DNA of 64,000 nt, from NCBI GenBank assembly GCA_000469685.2, contig LS997565.1:21807740-21871739 (forward strand). Reading direction: 5' to 3'. Position 1 is the stretch's first letter, and each line of letters opens with the position of its first letter. Of this stretch, positions 1 to 12,920 are shown piece by piece. Source of the stretch: Haemonchus contortus (lineage: Eukaryota > Nematoda > Chromadorea > Rhabditida > Trichostrongylidae). The translations under genes were made by a program, and so were the position numbers. Under the pieces are notes generated by a model. It was not told where the DNA came from. It searched no databases and saw nothing but the letters and a program-made list of their open reading frames with translations.

Positions 1-35
1 GCTATTTCAAGATATTTCGAAATTTAAGATGGTGT

Positions 36-290
36 AATGACAGTGGCGCACTATCAATTACGCATGGTCACTGGTTCGTATCCCGGACCCGAGCCTTTCG
101 GTTCCCGGGGTCAGTTAATTGGTAGCAGACTCGCAGACTCGTCTGGAAGGATAAAAAAAACTGACTTGCACATCGGCTGGCCACCACACGTCATGGAATA
201 GGCCACAAACGCATTCCATACCCCACCTCGATTCTGAACGTAAGTCGAATGCCTGTCGCATCCCTCAAACGTGATTGATCAACGCCCGAA
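36..290 (+). repeat. tRNA-derived SINE-like repeat, copy 1
   Basis: The 5' part has a tRNA-like head: an A-box-like segment around GACAGTGGCGCAC and a B-box-like segment GGTTCGTATCCC about 35 bases later. A tail follows that is shared with 2830-3085 and 27860-28125, with common landmarks ACTGACTTGCACATC, GGCCACCA and GATTCTGAACG followed by TCGAATGC. The shared head-plus-tail layout with divergent sequence is what old RNA polymerase III retroposons look like. The exact ends and any target duplication were not resolved. Confidence 0.55.
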
Positions 291-407
291 GACTGACAGA
301 TTCACATAGCAGTGATATTTGTACCGAATTGAATTGGTTATATTTGTCTTTACGAGTTATCTGATCCTTGTACTCGTTGGCATAGGAAAGCTTTCATATT
401 GGAACTC

Positions 408-417
408 TTCATTTTAG
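408..417 (+). promoter_or_regulatory. putative spliced-leader trans-splice acceptor of the PYROXD2 gene
   Basis: CTTCATTTTAG ends one base before the start codon at 419. A T-rich AG acceptor directly upstream of the first ATG, with no matching donor visible upstream, is the usual picture for nematode spliced-leader addition. This is an inference from position and sequence only. Confidence 0.4.
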
Positions 418-418
418 A

Positions 419-3400
419 ATGCGCAGGGGAATCCTGACGCTTAGTCGACGCCTTTCCACAGCTCCGAAAGACGTCTACGATGTGATTGTGGTTGGAGGAG
501 GTCACAATGGACTCACCGCGGTAAAGCCATGCCTTACTACCCACATTCTTCATTGCTACCCTTATAATGCATTGCAGGCGGCCTACTTGGCGCGAGCTGG
601 GAAACATGTTTGCGTCCTTGAAAAGAGAGGAATCTTGGGAGGAGCAGCTGTTACTGAAGAAATCATCCCAGGTACATGAGAGTTTTTTGCCGAAACTTTT
701 TCCATGATGGATATAGACCTTTTCAGGTTTCAAGTTTTCCCGAGCTTCATACCTCTTGAGTCTTCTGCGTCCCGTCGTCATCAACGATCTCGAGCTGAAG
801 GTAAAACTAGCTGATTCAAGTTCTCCTTCGTACTCCCCAGGCCTTCTATTGGGTCGTGCCGTTTTTGTGGATCGAATTCTCGAGAACACAAATGGGAAAT
901 AACAGTACCACCCCTCTCTGCATCTTACTTTAAGATTTGCACTATTGTTAGGAATCTTCAGTTGAGTACACAGGGTTTGTAAAATTCAAACTCGATCAGA
1001 CAAAGACCATATCCTAGCGGCTGACGTAGGCCGAGGACTCAAGAGACTCACGCCGGTCATCATGAACTTTACAAAAAGGAACATTCTGTCCGACTGAAAG
1101 TCCGAAATGGGAAACGACAGTGAATAGGGCCAGAGTAACCTAATCCATCAGGGCTGGTCGCACGGTTTTATGAGTGGCTTCGTGCTCGAGGCCCCGACGC
1201 TTCTAATGCTCAGAATTTTTTAAAAAACTGTAAATCTCTACTAAATCGGGATGACTTCTGAATTGAGTATGCTTTTATAGTAAGGATGTACGGACATTTG
1301 GTTTTATCCACTTTTTAATGTAAAATTACTTCTTGCATTAAATTCCATGTTCTGTCATCTTGAAACCTCGGCATTTCTGTTGTACCTAAAATTGATAATT
1401 TTGATTCTGCCACGAGGTTGTTAGGTGGGAATCTTCATTCTGGACAACGTTTCGACGGACTCGGTTAGTACATTAGTAGCGAACCTAATTCGCTACTAAT
1501 GTACTAACCGTGTAGTGTGGTGTTACACTTTACGGTGGAAGCGAGGCCTTTGAAAACGACGAGTCCTTCGAAATGTTGGCTAGAATAAAGATTCGCACCT
1601 AACAGCCTCGTGGCAGAAGCAAAATTATCAATTGTAGAATTACTTTTTATTCCTATCCAACAGCAAAAAAGCATTGCCTACTTGAAGACTGGACAACAAA
1701 AACCAACTAAATTATTCCAACTGATTCCAGGAACATGGGCTTCGTTATCATATTCGGAATCCGTCATCGTTTACTCCTATCCGAGGATCCGAAAAAAGTC
1801 TCCTGCTGGGTTTAGATATGAAGGAGAACTGCCAAGAAATAGCCAAATTTTCCTTGCGCGATGCTGAGGTGAGGCACTTACTACATGCTGAAGAGGCTTC
1901 GGCAGAACTTTCAGAGATGGCAAGCATGCCCAATTCACAGCAGTTTCTTTGACCGAGGAGAATCTTTGATGTTGAAATCGAGTTCGACAACTAGTGAGTG
2001 ATTTCAGATGTTCCCCAAGTACGAACTTTTCATTCAACGAATCGTGAAGGCTCTTGAACCACTGATGGACGAAGTTCCGTTAGACATGAGCGAACCATCT
2101 AAAATGAAGTTTCTAAAGAAAGCGTGGAGGCAATTTCGATCAGGTGCATTTTGTTTTTGCGAAGAAAAGTCGAATATATTAAGGTTGCTGCATAAATATT
2201 GTGGGTTTTTTCGCTGCTTCTTTTCTCTCGATATAATTCGAACAATGAATTTGGGTTCTTCATAGAAATGGATCTCAATGATTTTTTCTACTAAAATGTT
2301 TCAAGAAAACCATCCGCATATTTGCAAAATTATGCTCTACTACTTCGAGAAAGGTTGGAAGGTGGCAGGATCGTTTCGCAATCTCAATAATTTCTCGGCC
2401 ATGCAACAATCAGCCAAAGCCAACTAAGTATTTCACCATATTCACCGGCAGAAACTTTTATGGATTATCACGTCAACTGTTTGTTGAAAAACTGGCTAGG
2501 AATGGAAGCTACGACGATTTGGATGACTTGATGACCGATGTCAAAGCGTGGATCCCCCCCAAAGATCAAAACTTCTTCGCTTTCGGAATCAGACTATTTA
2601 GCCAATGGGAAGCAGCACTTGACGTAGACGGTGGATAAGTTCCGGAGTAATTATTTGAACATGTTTCTGTTCAGTACTTTCATCGTTTCGTTAAATAAAA
2701 TTTGTTGAAAAATCCGCAATAATTATGCATCAACCTAACAGTTGCATAAACTTCGGAATGACGGATGCCACCGTCTTGATTCCTAAAAACCGGATTCGTG
2801 AGCTCATTATTTTTCAAGATAACCTTCTCGGTGGATGCACTATTATAGAAACGGTCCAGGGATTGAATTTCTCATCTATTTACACCCGCCCAGACCTACC
2901 TTGCCTTCGATCCCAACGGTTGATTGATACCAGGCTTGAATGGGAGTATAGAAGCACTGAACTTTACATGGACTGGCCACCAGAAGTCATTGTATGAGCA
3001 CCAAACGCATTCAAAACCTCAGACTCTTCGATTAAAACTCGAATGCTGGGATGGATCCCAAAAGAAGGGATTGATCTACGCCAATTGTCTTTATCTTTTA
3101 TTTTCAAATTTTTGTTAGTTCTTAGTAATGAGAGTTCTTGCCAGCTATGGAATTTGTACCAGTTTTCTGCATTCGTACATGAAAAGTTGTTAGTACCTCA
3201 AACCGCTGACGGTTTCCTTTATTCTCTTCGCTATACAATTTTCATGAGTTCTTCTACTAGAGGTGGTATAGTGGCAATGTGAAAGCACATCAAATAAATA
3301 ACCTCTATCTCCCAAGGTTTCGGATAGGAGTTTTAGTGTTGAAGGAGAGGCAGCCTCTGGGTTATTTAGGCTCAGTATCCATTGGCGTCATTATTTTCAG

Positions 3401-6400
3401 TTTTACCTTTCACGACCGCTCCTTTTTTTGATTCACACAAGTTCCAGTGCGAGGGATCGGCCTTGGCAACGCTGTCGACTTCTACGAGCTGATGACTGCA
3501 CCTATTGCGAAGGTAAAATAAAGTTCTCAAGATCTCGTCACATTTCGCTTTCTTCTGTTCCATTCTTTCTGCTACTGCCTTTTCGATTCTATTTAGGTGA
3601 TGAACAAGTGGTTTGAGAGCGATGTGCTGAAGGCCACGTTAGGTACGGATGGAGTGATTGGCTTCGCTGCCAGCCCTTACGATTCTGGAACGGGGTCGCT
3701 GAAGCGATTAACTTCCAATATACCGGAACAATAATAATTATAGTTCAGTTACGTCTTACTTCATCATGTCTTGGGAGGTCTGGACAATCACTCTGGTTCC
3801 TGGGGATATGTGATGGGCGGCATGGGAGCGGTAAGTATCTCTGTTAATTCGCCGAAACAACGCGATGCAGAACGATAGGGTGCCTCTCAAAATTGCATTT
3901 TTGTTAAAAGATCGTGCGAAGCTCACTAAAACGGTGATGTGTAGGGCGGAGAACTTGAACCATGCATCCAAAAGCAGTGAGTCGGATTAGATTTGAGAAA
4001 TTGTGTCTGGAAAGGTTAGAAGAAATTGCTTTTTGAGAGCCTAATTACCCCCCCCCCCCTCATGCTATTGAACAAGTTCCCTTCTCGCAACTCACACGGA
4101 TGGAACGGAAAGTCCAAACTAACAAGCTGAAGAGTTATTCAATACATTTTCCATTGGTCAACATGAAATTCTCGCATTTGAGCTCAGTCCAAGTAGGACA
4201 TCCGTGGAAATTTGGCTTATTGTTTGAATTTTGATTTGATCATCTCTATCCCCCCAACCCCTCCTCCACCCCCACCCCACCTTTTCCCCCTTCTCCCCAG
4301 TATGAACGGATATGAGAATCAAGGGGTGTGTGAGTATCAGTCCTGAAGGCCGCTACTTGCTTTTCGCGGAAATGAGCCAAATATCGACTCTAAATGGACC
4401 TCAGCTTCTTCAGGAGAAGTCAGGTGTTGTCCTACAACATTTAAGGAAAGAGTCATGTGGGAAGGATTGTTCTCTAATTTCGAGAGTGGTTCAGAAAAAA
4501 ACATTCAGCCTGCCCTGATGGCATTAATCCTAATGGATAGAATGGGAAACCCTGTACAGAACTATCCCTTTTTGATTGGGTTGACTTTGTTCAGCAGAAT
4601 GGTGCAAAACTCTCGGTTGCTGAAAACAATGCTTTCTGCATGATAGTTCTCTTCATAGTTTCTTTCGATTCATCAATTTGAACTCGTCATATAACTAGCA
4701 GTTTCAGTAATATTCGTGAGCAGTATATTCTGATCGTAAACGTTGTCTCACTCATTGCGTTAGCCATCAGTTTTTCGTCATTTTGAGGGGTTTCATCATT
4801 TTGCATCGCGCTGCATCAGTATTGTGCAGCAACCATTGTTAGTCAGATGTCCTTATAATAGTTAGGTCAATATCACTCACTTTTCTAGTTGTCCGAGGCT
4901 ATTGGGAAAGCTGCAAGAAGTCACGGTGCTGAGCTGTTCACTGATCAGGTATGATTTTAGGTTGTCATTTATGCTTCAGAGCAGAAAATGTTGAGAGCAA
5001 GTATTTGAAAAAGAAGGGAATAAAAAGGGCGATTTTGATAAGTGGGAGGGTATCTTGTTGTGTAGGTAGTTATATCCAGAGTAAGGAAAACGGCACAGTT
5101 CGTTGTTTTTTGTATTCGCACTGTTTCCGAGCTTTCCAACTAGGACGAAACTGCTGCACGCAACTATGCCGTCATGGATTTGTTGGATCGAAAAAATACC
5201 TAGGATAGAGCATTATAAGAATCAAAAGCGTCTTCGTCGGAATCTACACCCAAAAAAAGACGTGTTTCAGCGGCGCCTTAAAGGCTTTACCATTCACATT
5301 AGAGCACAAAAAACGAAAACCGGAACAACTGATGGTGACCCATGGTGGCAGTTGAAAGCAATTTCTGGCATTTGGACTTGCTGTAACCATATCTTTACGC
5401 TATAACTACGACTGAAATCGTGTTCAAATGCCTGCTCTATACCATTTCCGATCCTCGTATCACCTTCTTCTTTTACTACTCTCGGAGACTCTTACACTTT
5501 GCAATTTCTTCGGATTTTCTTGCTTTTTCGCCAACGCAGTACTACTCAACGATTCCACTTTCAACTCGAAAAGTGTACGTTAGAAATATCATGGATTGCA
5601 AAGCAGAATGCCCTTCCAATCGTCGAATGCTCTGCTTTTGATTTTCGGCAGATTTATGCATTTTTGAACGTGCAACCATTGATTATTTCCCCTCCTACTG
5701 TCTTTGGGTAAGGTTAAGACGGTAAAGCCTCGCAGCTTTCATCGATCCCGTGTGATTGCTTCCGGAACCTCCGGAGCGATTGACTTGCGTTTGTAGCTTA
5801 CATAATGGGTTGTGACGACTAGCCGATATGTTGAGACCAGTGCTTTCATCCTGCTAGTCAAGTTTTGTACCAGTCGATCAGCCCTGGGGACAAGGAAGAC
5901 TTGGTTTCCCTCGGCGAGTAACAACCTCAGATTCCGTCCCCATGTTACAGAACATGTGTCTGTTAGTATCACTTGACCTCCACTAAATTTCCTCATCATC
6001 TTGGAGTGTGTTGGTGCAATTCTTACCCACTGAAGGTCGCTAAAGTAGACACCCATCGATGCCTTCACCTCCTTAAGTTAGCTGTGCCTCGTGCGACAAC
6101 TGCAGGCCATCACTGGGAGCAGAAAAAAGATGATTGGCTATGATATATTGAAAGCTTCTATAGAGTCTTCTTCCATTCGATGGAAAAAGACTATGGAATC
6201 TGCTTTTGGGTAATAATTAAAGAAACAAAGAATAAAAAAAAACTTAATTGATCTTTAGGAAGTAGCTTGCATCTTGGTAGACAACGGTGAGGTCAAAGGA
6301 ATCAGGCTTTCGAGTGGTAAAGAAGTTCATGCCAGAACGGTTCTTTCCAATGCCACACCCAGAGTAACCTTCGAGCGGTTACTGAAAAAGGTAGGTTTAT

Positions 6401-8062
6401 CCTATCTTCACTTACTGCTCACAGAACTAACCAAAACAGCACCTTCTTCTAGTCCGACCTGCCTCTGGAATTTCTTAAAGCAGTGAAGTCGATTGACTAC
6501 ACATCTCCTGTAACGAAGATAAACGGTTAGGCTTACGATTCTTCATGAAAGAAATAGAATCCAAACTCCTGTAAATTTCCAGTAGCCGTGCGTGAACTGC
6601 CCTCATTTTCGTGTCGGCCCAACACTTCGCCTGCTCCACAGCCTCATCATCAGACAACGATTCACCTCAACTGCGAGAGCATGGATGTCGTCCATGAAGG
6701 CGTCAAAGATTTTCGTAACGGTCAGTGGAGTCGAAGGTAGGTAGCCTTTCTTTTTTACAGGGCCATAAATGCAGGAATGCTCCTAATCATAGGCCTGTGA
6801 TCGAGATGACTATACCGTCGGTGGTCGATCGCTTCCTGGTTCAAGACGACTCGTCGCACGTTATTTCGTTGTTCACACAGTGTACTCCATACACATTGAA
6901 GGAGGGTCCTTGGAACGACGAGAGGAAGAAGCAATATGCGATTCACGGTATTCGTTTCCTACATATGTATGCATACATAAGAGCTGGACAGTCAAGCCAT
7001 GTGGTTTGTCTTATTATTGGTTGGCCAACTTTCCAGTTCATTAAGCACCATTCTGTGAGAGTCTTTTATTAGCCTTGAAGGACCTTGATTTAAAGTTGCT
7101 TATAAAATGAGATGATGACGAAAACATCTCATAGGCTAATACTTTGTTTTTTACAACCTTGCCCTTTTCAGTGTTCAACGAAATTGACTGTTACGCTCCG
7201 AACTTTTCGAGTTCTGTCGTCGGCTACGAAGTTTTACCACCACCAGACATCGAACGAATCTTTGGACTCACAGGAGGGGTAGGAATATTTGACTATGTCT
7301 ATCTGGTGATTTTTGGAAGATACTTGAAGTCGAGGAACAAGTGAGCCGCTACATATTTCCAAGAGAAGGACCAGAAAGGGTTCGTTGAAAGTACACCAGG
7401 TATAATATGTAGTTCCCTTAGACCGTTTAATTTAATTTAGGTTTGGAAAGAACTGCTCAATATTTATAGTGTTTTTCTCGCCGTCATAACTCGAGGTATA
7501 AAATGAATCCCTCATTTTACCTGAATCCTCTTTGTAACCTTCTCGCCGTCATTGCTGCCCTCTCCCTCTCACCACATCTGATCGTTGCTGAATGAAAAAC
7601 CCTCTTTCAGGTCGAAAAGCTTCCCTATTTCTTGCAGACGGCGCGTATCTCAGAAATTTGACAGTTTAGCCCCTGAAAGCTTCTTACCGGCTCCCAAGAC
7701 TGTCACACGTCATCTTAATCTCCTGTGAACCGCTTTTACTACCATAAGTATCTCGTTTATCGGTTCATTGCCTACAGTATACCACAGCCTTTACAGGAGA
7801 GTCGTGAATAATCTTTTTAGAACATTTTCCATGGTTCTATGACCCTCGACCAATTGTACTTCACACGTCCAGTCCCACGGTACAGCAATTTTAAAACGCC
7901 AATCAAAGGACTATTCCTTTGTGGAAGTGGAGCACATCCAGGTGAAGAAACATATAAAAATTCCGATTGCTTTAATTGCCTTTAATAGACTTTCACTTAA
8001 CAGGTGGAGGAGTGACAGGAGCTCCTGGGCGATTAGGAGCTCTGGCTGCTCTTCATGACTAA
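419..8062 (+). CDS. PYROXD2: PYROXD2-like mitochondrial FAD/NAD-dependent oxidoreductase, 16 exons
   Basis: Exons inferred from homology and GT-AG sites: 419-520, 578-671, 727-800, 1731-1868, 2008-2143, 3448-3512, 3597-3694, 3749-3830, 4889-4948, 6259-6390, 6453-6525, 6583-6736, 6793-6947, 7172-7278, 7821-7941, 8004-8062. They join in phase to 1650 bases, a 549-residue protein plus stop; the human protein is about 580 residues. The N-terminus ([16 protein letters not shown]) is basic and serine-rich like a mitochondrial presequence and is followed by a dinucleotide-binding motif, [17 protein letters not shown]. Family landmarks occur in order: [74 protein letters not shown] and a C-terminal [10 protein letters not shown]. 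The family is a phytoene-dehydrogenase-related flavoprotein of the mitochondrial matrix whose substrate is not settled. No coding break is seen. Introns 3 and 5 hold repeats. Confidence 0.93.
1462..1510. repeat. perfect 22 bp palindrome with 5 nt loop
   Basis: Bases 1462-1483 are exactly reverse-complementary to 1489-1510; the loop is CCTAA. It lies in intron 3 of the PYROXD2 gene. It could be the hairpin core or fused termini of a small fold-back element. No longer flanking inverted repeat was found. Confidence 0.85.
2305..2638 (+). mobile_element. internally deleted mariner-family transposase relic
   Basis: Inside intron 5 of the PYROXD2 gene. Translation from 2305 gives a helix-turn-helix start ([20 protein letters not shown]), as in mariner transposase N-termini. 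A second open stretch from about 2450 ends at a stop at 2636-2638 with [19 protein letters not shown], which matches the typical mariner C-terminus (FF..GI..L...W). The catalytic DDD region between them is missing and the two pieces are separated by stops, so this is a dead remnant. Terminal inverted repeats were not identified. Confidence 0.65.
2830..3085 (+). repeat. tRNA-derived SINE-like repeat, copy 2 (diverged)
   Basis: The tail (ACTTTACATGGACTGGCCACC through the AAACGCATTC and ACTCGAATGC landmarks to GATTGATCTACGCC) aligns with 158-290 of the first SINE copy. The head contains GGTCCAGGGATTGAATTTC at the B-box position. Embedded in intron 5 of the PYROXD2 gene, just after the mariner relic. 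Confidence 0.5.
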
Positions 8063-9870
8063 TCATTTCGAACGTCTTCGTCCTATCCTGTCCTCGTACT
8101 ATAGCATCCTTCCATAATGGTCGATTCTGTTGGTGATGATATTTGTGATATTGTACGATTCAAACTGTCATTACCTATAGCCATCTGAGATATCAATGAA
8201 TATAAGCACTCCTACGAACATTACCAACAGCTTGCCAACTTTTCGCGGCAATTCTAATATTTTATATCGTTTTTTCTAGTGATAAATAGTTGTTTATCTT
8301 TAGACGTCAGTTTTGCATTTGTTTTGTAGGTGGTATTATATTTAATACATACTGAAGAGACTCTGAACAAGGATATTTATGTTATCTAAGGACTACCTCC
8401 AGTAGAAGGAAAGATTACGAACACACATCTTGCCCTTTTGCCATCAAACAGCCTACTTAGTCGCTTACTTACTTAGTAGCCATTCTTAAGACTTTTGTAC
8501 GTGAAAGTTCGAAAGGAGGAAGGAGGAGGATAGGAAGTGAACTATAGGAGGCACCCGACTCCGAGTTTTTGGCATGTTAAGAGAAGTAGATCACTAAGTG
8601 GAAGCCACCCCCTATACCGGTGCCTCACTTATCCAGATGTTTCGAATGCAGGCAGTAGCTACAAGGGGATGAAACAACTGCAGCATTCACATACTTCAAC
8701 TCCACCTTGTATAGCTGAATAAAAAACTGCCTTTGTATTCGTCCTTGCATGATACCAACAAGGCCACCTCATGAGGGGTAATCCTGCTCAACGACTTATT
8801 TCAAACACCATATTAGCTGCCAGTATTTGTTGCCGTCGTCCTTGTGTAGGCTGAGGCTCAGCGACTTCATTTAGGAACCATTTCAGATTTCAGAATACCT
8901 AATGCACGCAGGGTAGATATAGCAAATCCAATGGTACTTTTCTATAGAAAAATGCCTTTGTGCTCGTCTTTTCATGGTCGCAGGCGAGCAGCGGCAGTTT
9001 CGCAACAATCACCATGGTCATCTCTTTGTATTTCATATCTTACCTTTACAATGCCTATCCCGGCACGTGAGGGTGTTTATAAATTGATATTAGGGTGAGT
9101 GGATAACAGATGGTTTGGAACAACAATGGAAATATGTGTATTTGAGGAGGGATTTACTGGCCTTGATCACAAAAACTTCAAGCATCCCAACTTGGTGTAC
9201 TCCTGCTCCGCCTCTCCCAAAATAAAAAGGGTTACATACTAGGTTCAAGAACAAACTAAGCTTTATGTTCTCTTTTGTTACCTTTTGGAATTTCTGGAAA
9301 TAAATTCAATCGTATGATCAGCACGAAGCTTTTTTATTATATTCGTCTGAATTATCTACAGCTCCAACATGGTGAGAACCATTGGAACATCGCCTGGCCC
9401 CTCATTTCTACAAGCGTCCAACATTGTGCGATCACTGGGGTTCACTGTTGTACGGTCTGAAGCATCAAGGTCTGCAGCGTTCCAGCTGCAAACTGAACTT
9501 CCATTATCAGTAAGGCACTAATCTGAAATTGAGTATCAATGATCTGATGCGTTCTGCCTCATACAAAAAAGGCAAAATGAACGTCAAAGGGAACGGAGTC
9601 AGGAACGCGGTGAAAACGATGTGGATTTCTAAATGGAAAGAATAGAGATTGGCTAATGCAGTGAGCTGGATCGGATTGGGTCCATGGATGTAAAAGGCTC
9701 GAATGACTAGTTGGCGAATGGACGTTAGTAAAAAAAATCTGCCTTAAACTGGTACAGGCATTCTTCAGATCGAAAACTCCTTTCGGCTCTCTTATGGCAT
9801 ATTAGTATAGTCATCACTCAGGAAACCCTCAACATGGTCTACTTATTACATGTCCTTAGGGAACATGTGA
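8063..9870. other. intergenic stretch, no gene recognised
   Basis: Between the PYROXD2 stop codon and the first CR1-type LINE I find no ORF with family similarity, no exon chain and no structured RNA. AT-rich, with short ORFs of about 60 codons that look random. Confidence 0.5.
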
Positions 9871-10099
9871 AAGAAAATAAAACGAAAACAAACAAACTCA
9901 TTCAAACATGTACCTAGAACGTGATTATAAACATCTAAAAGAACACAAAAAACAACTAAAGGAGAACAACAATTATTAGTGAACATTATGAACAACAAAT
10001 TGATATATTATCATATATGGACACACATATCCATATGTATACAGAATAACAGTAACAACATTAATAAAGACAACACAACAATAATGACTAAGGTGACAA

Positions 10100-12920
10100 C
10101 TAGCTGTGATTCCTGAGGAACTGAGAAATTTTTCGTCTCGCCTTAGCTTGATTAAGTGAGACACTAGTTTTTTTGCTCAACTTGATATACTCTGAACCAG
10201 CTCTGTGCGTAAAGAAATGCTTCCCTAGAGAGGTTGTGACCGGAGCAAAGCATATTTTGCTTGGGTTCCCTCTTGTTTTCGAAGATTTGAAGGTGAACAA
10301 TTTGGTAGAACCAAGTGAGATTGTGCCCGTAATGATTTTATGCACCGTCATCAAATCGTTCACTACTCTCCTTTTATTAAGGGAGTCTAAATTCAACATT
10401 TTGTTCCTTACAATAGCACGGGGGATGCTATTGTAAGTGTAACCAAGGGCTCTAATAAAAACTTTCCTTGTGAAGCTGTTTTGAACCCTTTCGAGGTACT
10501 GAATAATTCTCTTCTTATGAGGTGAAAAAATTACGGTTCCATGTTCAAGTATAGGTCGTACGTACATTTTGAAGGCTTTGAGCAGAACGGTAGGATCCTT
10601 ACTGAAAAGTGCACGAAGGAGAAGGAAAAGCCTAGATTCCGCTTTAGCAGCTATGCTAGGCAATGCACATCGAAACATAGCTCACTGTTGATTGTAAAAC
10701 CAAGATCTTTAACAACCGAGGCAACTGCAATGGGAGAGTTCGAAATAGAGTAGGTATTACGGACATTGTTTTTACCCAGATGCAGTACTTTAGTTTTTTC
10801 AATTGAAATGGGTAGACACCAGGCTTTAGACCAATCAAGGATACCGCCGATGGCTCTCTGAATAGCAAGAAAGTCATCAGAAGACCTTAATGGTTTATAA
10901 ATCTTTATATCATCAGCAAACATCTTGCAGCATACTCCATGGCTCTCAACCGTAGCAGGAAGATCAAAGGTATAAACATTAAATAGAACCGGAGATAAGA
11001 CCCCTCCCTGAGGCACTCCACTAGGGGAGTACCTGACGGAGGAGAACGAATTGTTCACCCTCACTTGGAAAGTACGCTCGAACAGAAAAGATTCTAACCA
11101 TCGTACTATTCTCGGGTGTACTCCAACTTGTAATAGTTTTGCAATTAGTTTAGTATGGCACACTTTGTCAAAGGCTTTTTGGAAATCAAAATATATGACA
11201 TCCACACAAGACTTCTTATCCAAGGCACCTACCCAATCACTGAGTGTTGCAAGCATTTGGGTAACTGTAGATCGACCTTTCCTAAACCCATGCTGGCAAC
11301 TAGGTAAAATTTGCTTACTATCTAAATGATCAACAATAGCGTCTTTTACTACTTTCTCAAATAACCTGCAAAATATAGAAGTCAAACTTATAGGTCTATA
11401 GTTACACGGAGCACTAAAAAGGGCCTTCTTGGGCAAAGGCAAAACAATAGCATGTTTCCATCTGAGGGGAACTTCGGCATACTGCAAACTTCTGTTGAAA
11501 ATGAATTCCAAAGGAAAAGCAATGTATGGTGCGACATTTTTTATGAAACGAAAAAGGAATTTCGTCAGGTGTCTGAGAAACACTTGACGGCCCACTTGGA
11601 GCAGGCGATTAAGAATGTCTTGGCTGGTGAAAACTACTGAATCACTCATAGGATCAAAAGATATAAGATTAGGTGTCACGGAACATGTAGACCTACAACC
11701 CTCATATACTTTCTGAAATTCATCTGCTAAGGTTTCAGCCTTTTCGGAGTCAGTAATCACACGTGAACCATCCATTTTTTCAAGAGTGCAAATCCTTCGT
11801 GTTGACTTAATCTTAGCTCTTATGTAATTGAATAAAATAGGATTTATTGGAGCTGTCAAATTATTTTCCTTTCGACGGCACAATTATACTTGTAAAGCTT
11901 TTGTCAAATTTCTTAGACAAATTTGAGTACTCATCCCAGTCCGACTGCTCTTGGGTCAACATAGCTTTTCTATATGCATATGTTTTACGTACGAATAGGG
12001 TATTGAGATGAGCAGGTAAATTTCCTGCAGTGATTGGGACTTTTTTAAATGGAACAAACAATTGGATAGTATGACATAAAACGAAAATGAACAGCTCGTA
12101 CATTTCATTTGTATCCTTGCAGCAATTGAATGAACCTATCCAATCAACGTCAGAAAGATAGACCCCCACCTGGCTATATGGGGCATTTTTGAAAATCTCT
12201 CTTCAAAACTTGCTTGAATACGTTGACCGAAGCTCTGAGACTAAAACTGATGGTGGCATGATCACTACTACCCAGGGGGGACCGATGAAAACATCTTGTA
12301 CGAATCTCTTAGTGTTGCAGAGAACCAAATCAAGTAGACTCGTTTTACGAGTATAGCAACCTACAGATTGGGTATAGTTATGAGAGCGAAGCATATCTAA
12401 AAAATATCGCGACAAAGTAGAATTAGCCGAAGGCGTACTATTCCAAGTAATATCGGGGAAGTTGAAGTCACCAACAAGAAGACATGTAGAGTGAAAAATA
12501 GAGAGATCACTTAAACATTTCACCATTTGTTCAGTATTAGCTGCGTTACACCTGGGAGTTCTGTAAACTAGGATCAAACGACAGGTTGATTCCGATGCAT
12601 AAATATCAGCAGCCACAATCTCATATCCGTTTGGCACGCTTTCCGCAAAAAACTTTCGTGGGAAAAAGAGATTGCTTTATTAAAAGTAAAACTCCCCCAC
12701 CTTTTTCTTCTTTCTATCACACCTTAGTGTGATATACTGTAGACAACGGTCACCCAGAAAAGACTCTACCGTCCTTTTAGAGTTGAGCCAGGTCTCCGCA
12801 ATTGCAATGATTCCGTAATCAAATTCCGACAAAGAATAAGCTAAGGAACTAAAATTTTTTTGAAAGGATCGAATGTTGGTCACGAGACAAGAAATTTTCT
12901 TCCGAGGAAAAGCTAATTGT
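10100..12920 (-). pseudogene. CR1-A ORF2: endonuclease-reverse transcriptase, frameshifted
   Basis: Reading from high to low coordinates: endonuclease start (TNIRSFQ, then IIAIAETWL) at 12680-12883; endonuclease core with CLLVGDFNFPDITWN at 12203-12637; a linker at 11861-12169; reverse transcriptase at 10651-11883 with SPSGVPQGGVLSPVLFN and KMFADDIKIYKP (the FADD catalytic motif); and the C-terminal region at 10100-10678 ending at a TAG. The reading frame changes at least three times. The wild-type protein would nick target DNA and reverse-transcribe the element RNA. Its start overlaps the end of ORF1 in another frame. Confidence 0.8.

Noticed and set aside
36..100. Possible functional tRNA gene
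   Set aside because: A-box and B-box-like words are present, but the acceptor stem and anticodon arm do not fold, and the tail is shared with other repeats. SINE preferred.
350..889. Minus-strand 179-codon ORF over the first PYROXD2 exons
   Set aside because: Antisense to three well supported exons. No family similarity and no splice context of its own.
4048..4066. Poly-C run, and poly-G runs near 17728, 36436 and 42640
   Set aside because: Simple homopolymers without associated structure; relevant only as likely sequencing-error sites.
10541..11640. Several + strand ORFs of 60-90 codons
   Set aside because: Antisense shadows of the CR1-A reverse transcriptase.
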